NCBI GenBank assembly: GCA_025934695.1
Contig: JAICWS010000003.1
Coordinates: 310,001 to 374,000, forward strand
Direction of reading: 5' to 3'
Length of the DNA stretch: 64,000 nt
Source of the DNA: Alphaproteobacteria bacterium
Lineage (GTDB): Bacteria > Pseudomonadota > Alphaproteobacteria > Micavibrionales > UBA2020
The notes under the pieces are model-generated. The model was not told where the DNA came from. It saw only the letters and a program-made list of their open reading frames with translations, and did not search any database. This document shows positions 50,952-59,439 of the stretch, piece by piece. Every line of letters starts with the position of its first letter. Position 1 is the first letter of the stretch. The position numbers were made by a program, and so were the translations under genes.

Positions 50952-52823
50952 TTGGCACTGAAACCTGCCCGTTTGCAATGGTCTGAGGACGGCTCGCTGA
51001 TGAGCCTCGACTATGGCGATATTTATTTCCAGCGCGGCCACGGGCTGGAGGAATCGCGCCATGTCTTTTTAGGCGGAAACCATATACCCGCGCGTTTCGC
51101 GACGCTCGGTGGCGGCGCGTTCCATATCGCGGAGCTGGGTTTCGGCAGCGGACTGAATTTCCTTTTGACGGCGCAGGCGTTCGCGGAGAAAGCCCCGCCT
51201 CCGTCCCGGCTTGTCTATGTCTCGGCCGAAAAGCACCCGGTCGGGCGCGGCGACCTGGAAAAAATCTATGCGTATTTCGACCTGCCGCAGGCGCAGGATC
51301 TGCTGACGCAATATCCGCCGCCGGTCGAAGGGTTTCATACGCTGTCATTTCTCTCCGGGCGCATCCGCCTGATCCTGCTGTTCGGCGATATCGCCGACAC
51401 GCTGCCGCAGCTGGCGGGAAAATTCGACGCCTGGTACCTCGACGGGTTTTCGCCCCCGAAAAATCCCGCGATGTGGGAAGAGAAATTGTTCCCCGCCATC
51501 GCCGCGCGCACGCGTCCGGGCGGTACGGCCGCTACTTTCTCCGCCGCAGGGCATGTGCGGCGCGGGTTGGAGAGCGCCGGGTTCAAGGTGGAAAAGACCA
51601 AGGGCTATGGGGTCAAGCGCGACATGACCGTCGCCTTGTTGCCGGGTACTCCGGACGCGCCGCCCGCACCACGCAAGGTCGCGGTTCTGGGCGCGGGTCT
51701 TGGTGGTTGCGCAGCGGCCTACGCGCTGCGGCAGCGAGGACACGATGTCCTGTTGATCGATCGGCGCACGGCGGTCGCCGAAGAAACGTCGGGCAACCCG
51801 GTCGGCATCCTCTACCCGAAGCTGACCGTCGATCCATCCCCGCTCGGAAGATTTCATTTGCAGGCCTATTGCCAGGCGCGACGGCTCATCGAACAGTTGG
51901 GGCTATCCTCCTGGCGCGCCTGCGGCGTGCTGCACCTGGACCTGAACGAGGGGGACAAGGCGCGGTCGCAGGAATTGCTGGCGCGCAACGAATTCCCCGA
52001 CGAAATCGCGCGCGATGCCGTCTATGCCGGCTATTCCGCAATCGAGCAGCCGCAGGCCGGCATGCTGTCGCCGAAGGAATTCTGCACCGCGCTGGCAAAG
52101 GATATTCCCGCCCGCTTCGGCGTAGAGGCGGCCGCGCTGCGCCGGAACGGCGAAAATTGGGAGGTGCTGGACGGTGCAGGCAAGCTGCTCGCGACCGCCG
52201 ATGATGTCGTGATCGCGCAGGGTTTCGCGGGCAAAGCTTTTTCCCAAACCGAATGGCTGCCGCTGCAAAGCCTGCGCGGACAGATTACCGGCATCCGCGC
52301 ATCGGCGGAATCCGCTCCGCTTCATCAAGTGATCTGTCATGACGGCTATATTACGCCCGCCACCGACGGACTGCATTGCATCGGCGCGACCTTCCAAAAG
52401 GAAAGTCCGGCGGGCGCCGAAACGCGGACAGCGGACGATGTCGAAAACCTGGAGAAGCTGAACCGCTGGCTTCCAGAGCTGAAACTGAATGCCGCGACGA
52501 TTGCTTACAGCCGCGCCGGCTACCGTGCGGCGACGCCAGACAAGCTGCCGCTGATCGGCCCCTTGCCCGACTATGACGCATTTCGCGGAAATTTCGCCAG
52601 CTTGCGCGAGGGGAAGAAGATCACGACCAGCGAGCCGCCGCGCCTGCCCGGCCTCTACGCCGCGACCGGTTTTGGCGCCCATGGACTTTCCGGCGCGCCG
52701 ATGGCAGGGGAGATCGTCGCCGCGATGATCTCCGGCGAACCACTGCCCGTAGCGCAGGATCTGCTGGCACATCTGCTGCCAGAGCGTTTTATCTTCCGCG
52801 GTTTGAAGAAAAAAACCATTTAA
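50952..52823 (+). CDS. mnmC: Bifunctional tRNA 5-methylaminomethyl-2-thiouridine synthesis protein MnmC
   Basis: A 623-residue fusion that completes mnm5s2U at the tRNA wobble position. The N-terminal methyltransferase half has ELGFGSGLNFLL (SAM site) and AWYLDGFSPPKNPAMW. The C-terminal FAD oxidase half has VAVLGAGLGGCAAAYALRQ and ends GLYAATGFGAHGLSGAPMAGE. It begins at TTG 50952 with an AGGGA about ten bases upstream; no ATG fits. It is followed 78 bases later by two small genes. Confidence 0.94.
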   Translation: MALKPARLQWSEDGSLMSLDYGDIYFQRGHGLEESRHVFLGGNHIPARFATLGGGAFHIAELGFGSGLNFLLTAQAFAEKAPPPSRLVYVSAEKHPVGRGDLEKIYAYFDLPQAQDLLTQYPPPVEGFHTLSFLSGRIRLILLFGDIADTLPQLAGKFDAWYLDGFSPPKNPAMWEEKLFPAIAARTRPGGTAATFSAAGHVRRGLESAGFKVEKTKGYGVKRDMTVALLPGTPDAPPAPRKVAVLGAGLGGCAAAYALRQRGHDVLLIDRRTAVAEETSGNPVGILYPKLTVDPSPLGRFHLQAYCQARRLIEQLGLSSWRACGVLHLDLNEGDKARSQELLARNEFPDEIARDAVYAGYSAIEQPQAGMLSPKEFCTALAKDIPARFGVEAAALRRNGENWEVLDGAGKLLATADDVVIAQGFAGKAFSQTEWLPLQSLRGQITGIRASAESAPLHQVICHDGYITPATDGLHCIGATFQKESPAGAETRTADDVENLEKLNRWLPELKLNAATIAYSRAGYRAATPDKLPLIGPLPDYDAFRGNFASLREGKKITTSEPPRLPGLYAATGFGAHGLSGAPMAGEIVAAMISGEPLPVAQDLLAHLLPERFIFRGLKKKTI

Positions 52824-52901
52824 TTTCAAAAGAATATTTTATCCATTTGACATAATATTGCAGCTTTGTTATTCTGTTCCGCAGAAAAAAGCAGGGATGG
52901 A

Positions 52902-53309
52902 ATGTTCAAGTTCAGGAAAAAATCGCCGCCCGAAAGTGCTTCGCCATCCGGGAACGTCTTCGAGAATATTTTCACGCAGGCGGCTGAAGGCTGGGCAAAG
53001 GCCAGGGGGAATCCCTCCGCTATCGCCGCCGCGCAGAAACAGCACGAGGAAACCCTGCGCAAACTGCAGGCGCTCGGCCCGCAGATAGAAGCCTCCTACA
53101 AGGAGCTCGAACGCACCAGGCAGGAACTGGCCAAGAGCAGCGACGCGTTTCGCCAAAAGCTCGCGGATATCGCCGCGGCCGGTGACGCTATGCTGCGGCG
53201 CCAAGAAGAAGAGACGCGCAGCTGGCAAAATTCCGGCTGCCCAACGACGACGGATGTCGTCGCGATGAAGCCGCTGCGCCTCGGCGCAGGAACGGCCATG
53301 CGCGCATGA
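52902..53309 (+). CDS. Small coiled-coil protein with GCPT tail, member 1 (unknown)
   Basis: A 135-residue protein. It has a basic start (MFKFRKKSPPE), a long helix rich in Gln, Lys and Glu (about 40-105), and a C-terminal segment SGCPTTTDVVAMKPLRLGAG. The same tail pattern GCPTxxxVxxMxxLxL ends the next gene's product. There is no signal peptide or membrane segment. ATG 52902 follows CAGGGA. The stop overlaps the next start (ATGA). Family not recognised. Confidence 0.72.
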   Translation: MFKFRKKSPPESASPSGNVFENIFTQAAEGWAKARGNPSAIAAAQKQHEETLRKLQALGPQIEASYKELERTRQELAKSSDAFRQKLADIAAAGDAMLRRQEEETRSWQNSGCPTTTDVVAMKPLRLGAGTAMRA

Positions 53310-53716
53310 ACGATCTGGTCATCAATAAAACGGACATCACGGCATATGTGCGCCGCGTCGAGGCTCTTCAGGAGCTGCGCGTCACGGGCCGGCTTGTCGA
53401 TGTTTTCAAAGAACTCAAGGACGATGAGAATTACGCAGCAACCGGGAACGCGCCACCGCCCACGAAGTACCCCGAATTCGCCGAACAGAAGAAGGCGTTG
53501 CGCGACCTGCTGGATATGTCCGACGACGAACGTGCAAAGATGGAAGCTATTCTCACGCGCGCCGCACAGGAATCTGCCGCGGCCGCTCGGCGGCAGGAAG
53601 AAGCGGACCGCGCCGCAGCTGAAAGCAGGTCCCTCTGGCTCGGCCAGGGATGCCCGACCGGGGCCGAAGTGAAGGTCATGCACGCGCTGAAACTCAAAAC
53701 CGGCGCTGCATTTTGA
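53306..53716 (+). CDS. Small coiled-coil protein with GCPT tail, member 2 (unknown)
   Basis: A 136-residue protein: an N-terminal helical part (ITAYVRRVEALQELRVTGRL), a middle with PPPTKYPEFAEQKK, an Ala/Glu/Arg-rich helix (about 80-108), and the tail GQGCPTGAEVKVMHALKLKT, matching member 1. It overlaps member 1 by four bases, so the two are made together. Length and layout are similar, but outside the tail there is little identity. Family not recognised. Confidence 0.72.
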   Translation: MNDLVINKTDITAYVRRVEALQELRVTGRLVDVFKELKDDENYAATGNAPPPTKYPEFAEQKKALRDLLDMSDDERAKMEAILTRAAQESAAAARRQEEADRAAAESRSLWLGQGCPTGAEVKVMHALKLKTGAAF

Positions 53717-53741
53717 CGGCTCTAAAAATTCTCAGCCGGCG

Positions 53742-54437
53742 CTAGCCCGGCATCATCCGCATCGGGGCGGGCAGCGATTTGTCGCTGACCGGCGCGTATA
53801 AATTTGAATAGCCATAGGGGAAGCGGAAATCCCACCATTCCTGCGGCAGGGGCAAGAGCTCGCGCCCCGCTTCTTTCGCCGCCTGCATCATGCAGTCTTC
53901 GAGCAGCTGGCGGTTCTTCACCACCTCGGGCTTGAGGTTCTTATAGTCGCGCGCGGCCGGGTTGTTGGCGCGGTCGGGCGTGAGATAGTCGAAGGGGGTG
54001 CCCATGTCGACTTCCTCGCCGTTTTCCGTGACGAGGATGATATCGACCGCCATGCCGCGCGGATGCCCGCCCTTGCCGGGCGGCGAGAGCAGGCGGTTGG
54101 GTTCCTGCAGCCATTGCGGATTGGCCTTGACGATCGGCGTCTCCGCCATCGCGGCCTGGGCTTCGATGGGGCGCAGGCAATCTTTTACTTCGAAAACCAG
54201 TTTGCTTTTCTGAAAGCAGATATCTGCCGCGCGCAGGATCAGCGGCGCGAACTCGCGGTGCGCGAGCATTTTCGCATCCGGCTTATAAATGGCGCATTTG
54301 AACATGTTGTCGCGATGGTGCGCCTTGGCGTAGACGAGGTCGATCTTGACGGGCCGCCCCCGCGCCAGATCGTCAAGCATGACGAGATCGGACGGCATGA
54401 TCTTCTTCAGCGGCGGATCGGTAACGGCATGGCTCAT
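53742..54437 (-). CDS. VanX-like D-alanyl-D-alanine dipeptidase family protein (M15D)
   Basis: A 231-residue zinc-peptidase-type protein. GHPRGMAVDIILV matches the HxxxxxxD zinc loop (H125, D132), and YLTPDRANNPAARDYKNL is typical of the family. The final motif is E200-W-W-D203 where VanX-type enzymes have EWWH; the third zinc-ligand His is Asp here. No signal peptide is present, so any action is cytoplasmic, for example on D-Ala-D-Ala in cell-wall recycling. ATG 54437 begins MSHAVTDPP. Confidence 0.85.
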   Translation of the reverse strand: MSHAVTDPPLKKIMPSDLVMLDDLARGRPVKIDLVYAKAHHRDNMFKCAIYKPDAKMLAHREFAPLILRAADICFQKSKLVFEVKDCLRPIEAQAAMAETPIVKANPQWLQEPNRLLSPPGKGGHPRGMAVDIILVTENGEEVDMGTPFDYLTPDRANNPAARDYKNLKPEVVKNRQLLEDCMMQAAKEAGRELLPLPQEWWDFRFPYGYSNLYAPVSDKSLPAPMRMMPG

Positions 54438-54468
54438 GGCTGGAGGCTCAAGGCGTAACCCATGTAAA

Positions 54469-54864
54469 TCAGGTGCCCGTTTCGGGGAAGATCGCGCCCA
54501 TGAGCAGGCCCGTGAAGAACAGCACGAAATAGAGAAAGACAAAGAAGTAGCCGATCTGGCCCAGAAAGCTGCGCGGCGCCATCTTCCAGACCTCGCGGGA
54601 GAGCTTCGCCCATTTCACCAGCTCGGGGTCCTGTTTTTTCAGCTCCTCGTCGCGGTCGGCCAGCGCCACGATATCCATGAAGCTGCGCACCACTTCCGAA
54701 TGGGTGATCATCGACATAAGATCGAAAGGACCCTTGGACTGCCAAAGATCGGGGTGGTTGGTCTTCACGCGCCTCCAGGTTTTCCAGAACGGGAAAAGCG
54801 GGATGGCCAGCAATAAACCTGTCACCAAAGACACGACAACGAGGTAGACTATTTTGTGCAGCAT
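54469..54864 (-). CDS. Small membrane protein of unknown function
   Basis: A 131-residue protein with an N-terminal helix (IVYLVVVSLVTGLLLAIPLF) and a C-terminal helix (YFFVFLYFVLFFTGLLMG). The loop between is charged and about 75 residues long, likely cytoplasmic. It precedes the VanX-like gene on the same strand with a 31-base gap, so they may be co-transcribed. It is divergent from the peptide-binding protein gene. Family not recognised. Confidence 0.72.
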   Translation of the reverse strand: MLHKIVYLVVVSLVTGLLLAIPLFPFWKTWRRVKTNHPDLWQSKGPFDLMSMITHSEVVRSFMDIVALADRDEELKKQDPELVKWAKLSREVWKMAPRSFLGQIGYFFVFLYFVLFFTGLLMGAIFPETGT

Positions 54865-54932
54865 GGACCCTTCCCCAAAGGTTTGGTTCTGTGACCAATT
54901 TCCTGATCCTGGACCTATTCAACGCGAACTGG

Positions 54933-56624
54933 ATGAAAATGGCAAAAGCTTTTCTTTGGGCGACGGCGATCTTCGCGCTTGTGTGGGCGGCGCCCGCGCA
55001 AGCCGAGGCGCCCGCGCATCCGGAGCTGAAGATCGGCATGTCGCAATTTCCCTCGACGCTGCACCCGTTCTTTGACGATATGGTGGCCAAGAGCCTGGTG
55101 CTGGGTCCGGTCCTGCGCCCCATCACCGCGCATGACGCCGACTGGAAGCCGGTCTGCATGATCTGCACCGAACTTCCCTCTTATGAAAACGGCCGCGCGA
55201 CGAAAGAACAGCATAAGGACGGCACGACCGGCATTGCCGCCACCTACACGCTGAAAGACAATTTATTCTGGGGCGACGGCACGCCGGTCACGACCAGGGA
55301 CGTGCTCTTCGCCTATGAGGTGGGCAAGGATCCGAAATCGGGCGTGGGCAACGGCGAGTTTTTCTCGCACGATATTCTTTCGATGGACGCGAAGGACGAT
55401 CGCACTTTCACGATCCACTTCCTGAAGGACAAATGCGATTTCGCCTCCATCGACGATTTTTATCCGCTGCCCGCGCACCTTGAGAAGGAGATCTTTGAGA
55501 AGGATCCGTCGTCCTACAAGGAGCATTCGCTTTACGATACCGCACCGGTCAACCCAGGCCTCTACTTCGGCCCCTATGAGATCGCCAAGTTCGAATCCGG
55601 CGCGGCTGTCACGCTCGAGAAAAATTCCCACTGGAAAGGCAAACCGCCCGCTTTCGACAAGGTGGTTTTCCGCACCATCGAAAATTCGGCAGCGCTCCAG
55701 GCAAATCTATTGTCCGGCGACATCGATTATATCGCGGGCGAACTGGGCGTGACGCTGGACGAAGCCATATCGTTCGAGAAGCGCCTGAAGGCGGCGAAGC
55801 CGGACCAGTTCGATGTCGTGTACAAGCCGGGCCTGACCTATGAACATATCGACCTGAGCCTCGACAAAAAACCGTTCGACGACGAAAAGCTGCGCCAGGC
55901 GCTGCTCTACGGCATTAACCGGCAGGCACTCAACGACCAGCTGTTCGGCGGCAAGCAGCCGGTCGCGGCGACCGACATCAACCCGCTCGACACCGTCTAT
56001 GCCGCCGACGTGAAGAAATACGATTACGACCCGAAGGCGGCGGAGAAGCTGCTGGACGCGGCAGGCTGGAAGAAGCATGACGACGGCTTCCGCTACAACG
56101 ACAAAGGCGAGAAGCTGACCGTGCGCCTGTCGACCACCGCCGGCAACAACAGCCGCGAGATGATCGAGCAGGCGATCCAGTCCGACTGGAAGAAGATCGG
56201 CATCGACGCGCCGATCGAAAACCAGCCGGCCCGCGTGCTGTTCGGCGACACGATGCGCCAGCGCAAGTTCGACGGCGGCGTCATGTATGCCTGGCTGAGC
56301 GCGCCGCAGGATATCCCGAAAACCACGCTCTATTCAACCATGGTCCCGTCGAAAGATAACAATTGGGCGGGGCAGAATTACACCGGCTATAAGAACCCGA
56401 AGATGGACAAGATCATCGACGACCTCGACGTCTCCTGCGCCCCCGCGCAGCAGAAAGCGCTGTGGCACGAGCTGCAGGAAACCTACGCCGAGGAGCTGCC
56501 CGCGCTGCCGCTTTATTACCGCGCGGATTCGTTCTTCATCCCGCGCCGGCTGAAGGGCGTCGTGCCGACCGGCCACCTGAACCCCACCACGCTGTGGATC
56601 GAGAACTGGAGCGTTGCGCCATGA
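54933..56624 (+). CDS. Oligopeptide-type ABC transporter substrate-binding protein (SBP family 5)
   Basis: A 563-residue periplasmic binding protein, probably for a peptide. The signal peptide is MKMAKAFLWATAIFALVWAA with cleavage after AQA. Family blocks are FPSTLHPFFDD, TYTLKDNLFWGDGTPVTTRD and NPGLYFGPYEIAKF. ATG 54933 fits the signal peptide; GTG 54891 has a better AAAGG but would give an oddly long N-terminus. Its stop overlaps the next start (ATGA). It leads a four-gene run with an unknown membrane protein and two permeases. Confidence 0.9.
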   Translation: MKMAKAFLWATAIFALVWAAPAQAEAPAHPELKIGMSQFPSTLHPFFDDMVAKSLVLGPVLRPITAHDADWKPVCMICTELPSYENGRATKEQHKDGTTGIAATYTLKDNLFWGDGTPVTTRDVLFAYEVGKDPKSGVGNGEFFSHDILSMDAKDDRTFTIHFLKDKCDFASIDDFYPLPAHLEKEIFEKDPSSYKEHSLYDTAPVNPGLYFGPYEIAKFESGAAVTLEKNSHWKGKPPAFDKVVFRTIENSAALQANLLSGDIDYIAGELGVTLDEAISFEKRLKAAKPDQFDVVYKPGLTYEHIDLSLDKKPFDDEKLRQALLYGINRQALNDQLFGGKQPVAATDINPLDTVYAADVKKYDYDPKAAEKLLDAAGWKKHDDGFRYNDKGEKLTVRLSTTAGNNSREMIEQAIQSDWKKIGIDAPIENQPARVLFGDTMRQRKFDGGVMYAWLSAPQDIPKTTLYSTMVPSKDNNWAGQNYTGYKNPKMDKIIDDLDVSCAPAQQKALWHELQETYAEELPALPLYYRADSFFIPRRLKGVVPTGHLNPTTLWIENWSVAP

Positions 56625-57544
56625 GCCGCCGCACCCGTGAAAGAAAACTGCGCGAGCAGCAGGAAAACGCGATCAAAAAGCGCGAGGCGCGCAAGCACTG
56701 GAAACTGCGCCTGGGCAAACGCGCGCTGATGGCGATCGCCACTTTCTTCCTCGTCTGCTATGTCGCTTTCGCCGGCCGCATGACCTGGTCGTGGTTCGCC
56801 ACCAAGTGGGTGCGGCTGACCCCCGTCAGCGAAGTGGGAGAGGTCGCCAAGAAGCACCTGCTCGCCATGCCGCCGACGCCCGAAGAGTTGCGCATCTGGC
56901 TGTCCAACCGCCCGGAGAGCGAGGGCGAGCAAGTCATGAAGGCCCTGGAGCCCTGGGTCCCCAAGATGAGCGGCATGACCTTCCTGCTCTACGCCCGCTG
57001 GGAAGACTATGCCGGCAAACCCGAGGAAGCCCTGTTCTGGCGCCAGTACGCGCGGTTTCGCATCCGCTTCGACGCGTTGCGCTGCGGATCTTATGACGCG
57101 ATCGGCATGATGGCGGATATCCTGAAGTTCGTCCCGCCCGCGCCGCCGGACGAACTGGTGCTGGAAACGCCGGCGAACCTGCCGAAGGTCCTGCGCCGCA
57201 TCCTGCAGTACGATTCCGAGCATCCGGCCGAGAACAATCCGCAGGAATTCTGCAGGGCGCTGACCTCGGCGCAGGAATTCCGCGACAAGATGAAGGTCAC
57301 GATGGAGCCGCCCTCGGGCTGGGAAGGGATCCGCCGCACCCTGCGCGGTATCACCACCTATGAGATCATGCACATGGAAGCGAACCTGAAGGAAAAGGAC
57401 GCGGAAGCGCCGGCCTTGAGCCCCGACAACAAGTCCGTCGAAGAACCACCCGCCGCCTCCGCCTGCCCGAAATCGGGCAGGACGAAGGACGGTAAGCCGT
57501 GCAAGCCCGGCAAACCCAAAGCGGCGGGTACGCCGACGCCATGA
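56621..57544 (+). CDS. Unknown single-helix membrane protein inside the peptide transporter operon
   Basis: A 307-residue protein. The N-terminus is strongly basic (RKLREQQENAIKKREARKHW), followed by one membrane helix (ALMAIATFFLVCYVAFAG) and a soluble part of some 240 residues that would face the periplasm. The C-terminus is Pro/Lys-rich with two Cys (ACPKSGRTKDGKPCKPGKP). It overlaps both neighbours by ATGA, so it is made with the transporter. Family not recognised; it is not a permease or ATPase. Confidence 0.75.
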   Translation: MSRRTRERKLREQQENAIKKREARKHWKLRLGKRALMAIATFFLVCYVAFAGRMTWSWFATKWVRLTPVSEVGEVAKKHLLAMPPTPEELRIWLSNRPESEGEQVMKALEPWVPKMSGMTFLLYARWEDYAGKPEEALFWRQYARFRIRFDALRCGSYDAIGMMADILKFVPPAPPDELVLETPANLPKVLRRILQYDSEHPAENNPQEFCRALTSAQEFRDKMKVTMEPPSGWEGIRRTLRGITTYEIMHMEANLKEKDAEAPALSPDNKSVEEPPAASACPKSGRTKDGKPCKPGKPKAAGTPTP

Positions 57545-58491
57545 ATATTCTCGGCCGCACGGTTCAGGCGCTGCTCACGCTGCTGGCCGTGTCGTTTCTC
57601 GTGTATATCCTGATCGGGCTGATGCCGGGCGACCCGGTCGACCTGATGGCTGCGGGCAATCCGCATATGACCCCCGCGGATCTCGCGCGCCTGCGGGCCG
57701 AATATGGGCTCGACCAGCCGCTGCTCGCGCGCTACGGGCGCTGGCTGATAGCGGCGCTGCATGGAGATTTGGGGTATAGCCGCAGCTATAACCTGCCGGT
57801 GTTCGAGGTCATCGGGCCGCGGGCGGCGCATACCGTCGTCCTGTTCGGCACGGCGCTTTTGATCACCGTCGCCCTCGCGCTGCCGATGGGCGTTTATGCG
57901 GCGCGTTTCCCGGGCGGGATTGCGGACCGCATGATCAACTTCTTTTGCCTGGCGGGCGTGTCCCTGCCGCATTTCTGGCTGGGCCTGCTGCTGATCTGCC
58001 TTTTCGCGGTCACGCTGGGCTGGCTGCCCGCCGCGACGACCTTGTCAGAAGGATCGCTGTGGGCGCAGGCTAAATCGCTGGCGCTACCCGTCATCACGCT
58101 GGTCGTGGCGGAACTGGCCGTCTATGTGCGCCACCTGCGCGCGGCGATGCTCGAAGCCCTGCGCGCCGATCATATCCGCACCGCGCGCGCCAAGGGCTGC
58201 AGCGAATCGCGCATCGTCTGGCGTCACGCCTTTCAGAACGCGCTGACGCCCGCGCTGACCGTTTTCATGCTGGATCTGGGCACCATCATCGGCGGCGCGG
58301 TGACGGTCGAGACGATTTTCGGCTTTCCCGGCATGGGCAAGCTGCTGTTCGACGCGGTCAACGGCAACGATTACAATCTCGCGGTCGCCGACCTGTTGAT
58401 CCTGACCTGTTTCGTCGTCGTCGCGAATTTCGCGGCAGACGGGCTTTACGTGGTTCTCGACCCGCGCGTCAGCTTGGCGGGGAAAAAATGA
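57541..58491 (+). CDS. Peptide ABC transporter permease, DppB type
   Basis: A 316-residue inner-membrane permease with six helices. LLAVSFLVYILIGLMPGDPVDL and a conserved RAEYGLDQPLLARYGRW are typical of the DppB/OppB N-terminus. The EAA loop is LEALRADHIRTARAKGCSES, and it ends with an ETIFGFPGMGKLLFDAV block. It overlaps the gene before and the DppC gene after. Confidence 0.94.
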   Translation: MNILGRTVQALLTLLAVSFLVYILIGLMPGDPVDLMAAGNPHMTPADLARLRAEYGLDQPLLARYGRWLIAALHGDLGYSRSYNLPVFEVIGPRAAHTVVLFGTALLITVALALPMGVYAARFPGGIADRMINFFCLAGVSLPHFWLGLLLICLFAVTLGWLPAATTLSEGSLWAQAKSLALPVITLVVAELAVYVRHLRAAMLEALRADHIRTARAKGCSESRIVWRHAFQNALTPALTVFMLDLGTIIGGAVTVETIFGFPGMGKLLFDAVNGNDYNLAVADLLILTCFVVVANFAADGLYVVLDPRVSLAGKK

Positions 58492-59339
58492 GACGTTTCC
58501 TTCCCGCCATCGTGTTGCTGGCGCTTTTCCTGTTGTGCTTTTTTGCGCCCGCGATCGAACACCTGCTGAATATTTCCAGCAATGAAACCGATCTGGCGAA
58601 CCGCTTTGCGCCGGCCGCTGGCAATCATCTGCTCGGCACCGACGAGCTGGGGCGCGACATTTTCGTACGGCTGTTGTACGGCGGGCAGGTGTCGCTGACC
58701 GCCGCGCTGGCGGCGGGGCTTGCTTCCGCCTTCATCGGCACTTCCGTGGGAATGGCGGCGGGCTACCTGGGCGGCAAATGGGACGCGATCCTGATGCGCC
58801 TGACCGACCTGCTGATCGCATTGCCGAGCCTGCCGCTGCTCATCATCCTGTCGGCGCTCGACCTGCAGAAGCTGGGCTTCAGCGCCGATATCGCGAATTC
58901 GCCGCGCGTGAGCCTGTACAAGATCATCGCGTTGATTTCGATCCTGAGCTGGACCACCGTCGCGCGCCTCGCGCGCGCACGCACGCTAACGCTGCGCCAG
59001 ATGGATTTCGTGCGCGCCGCGCGGGCGCTGGGCGTGGGGGATTTTCGCATCGTGCTGCGGCATATCTTCCCCAACCTGATGAATACCGTCGTCGTGGCGA
59101 CGGCGCTGGCCGTGGGCAACATCATCCTGATGGAATCGGTCTTGAGCTTTTTAGGATTAGGCATCCAGCCGCCGCTGCCTTCCTGGGGCAATATGCTGAC
59201 CCATGCGGAAGAGACGATCTGGGAACATGCGCGGCTCTCGGTCTATCCCGGCATGATGATTTTCGTGACGGTGCTGGCCTTCAACTTCCTGGGCGACGCG
59301 CTCCAACAAACGCTGGATCCAAAAGGAACAGGGAAGTAA
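58488..59339 (+). CDS. Peptide ABC transporter permease, DppC type
   Basis: A 283-residue inner-membrane permease. FAPAAGNHLLGTDELGRDIFVR is the DppC/OppC N-terminal hallmark, the EAA loop is MDFVRAARALGVGDFRIVLR, and the C-terminal block is ESVLSFLGLGIQPPLPSWGNM. It partners the DppB-type gene. The usual ATPase genes (DppD/DppF) do not follow; an alcohol dehydrogenase does. Confidence 0.94.
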   Translation: MRRFLPAIVLLALFLLCFFAPAIEHLLNISSNETDLANRFAPAAGNHLLGTDELGRDIFVRLLYGGQVSLTAALAAGLASAFIGTSVGMAAGYLGGKWDAILMRLTDLLIALPSLPLLIILSALDLQKLGFSADIANSPRVSLYKIIALISILSWTTVARLARARTLTLRQMDFVRAARALGVGDFRIVLRHIFPNLMNTVVVATALAVGNIILMESVLSFLGLGIQPPLPSWGNMLTHAEETIWEHARLSVYPGMMIFVTVLAFNFLGDALQQTLDPKGTGK

Positions 59340-59439
59340 CCGGCGTTTTTCGCGCCTTGCTCTTGACGGCTGAAATACTGCCGTCTATGTGATGCGCGCA
59401 CCCGTCCGGGCGCGCCATTTTCATAAGGAATTTTCGCAC

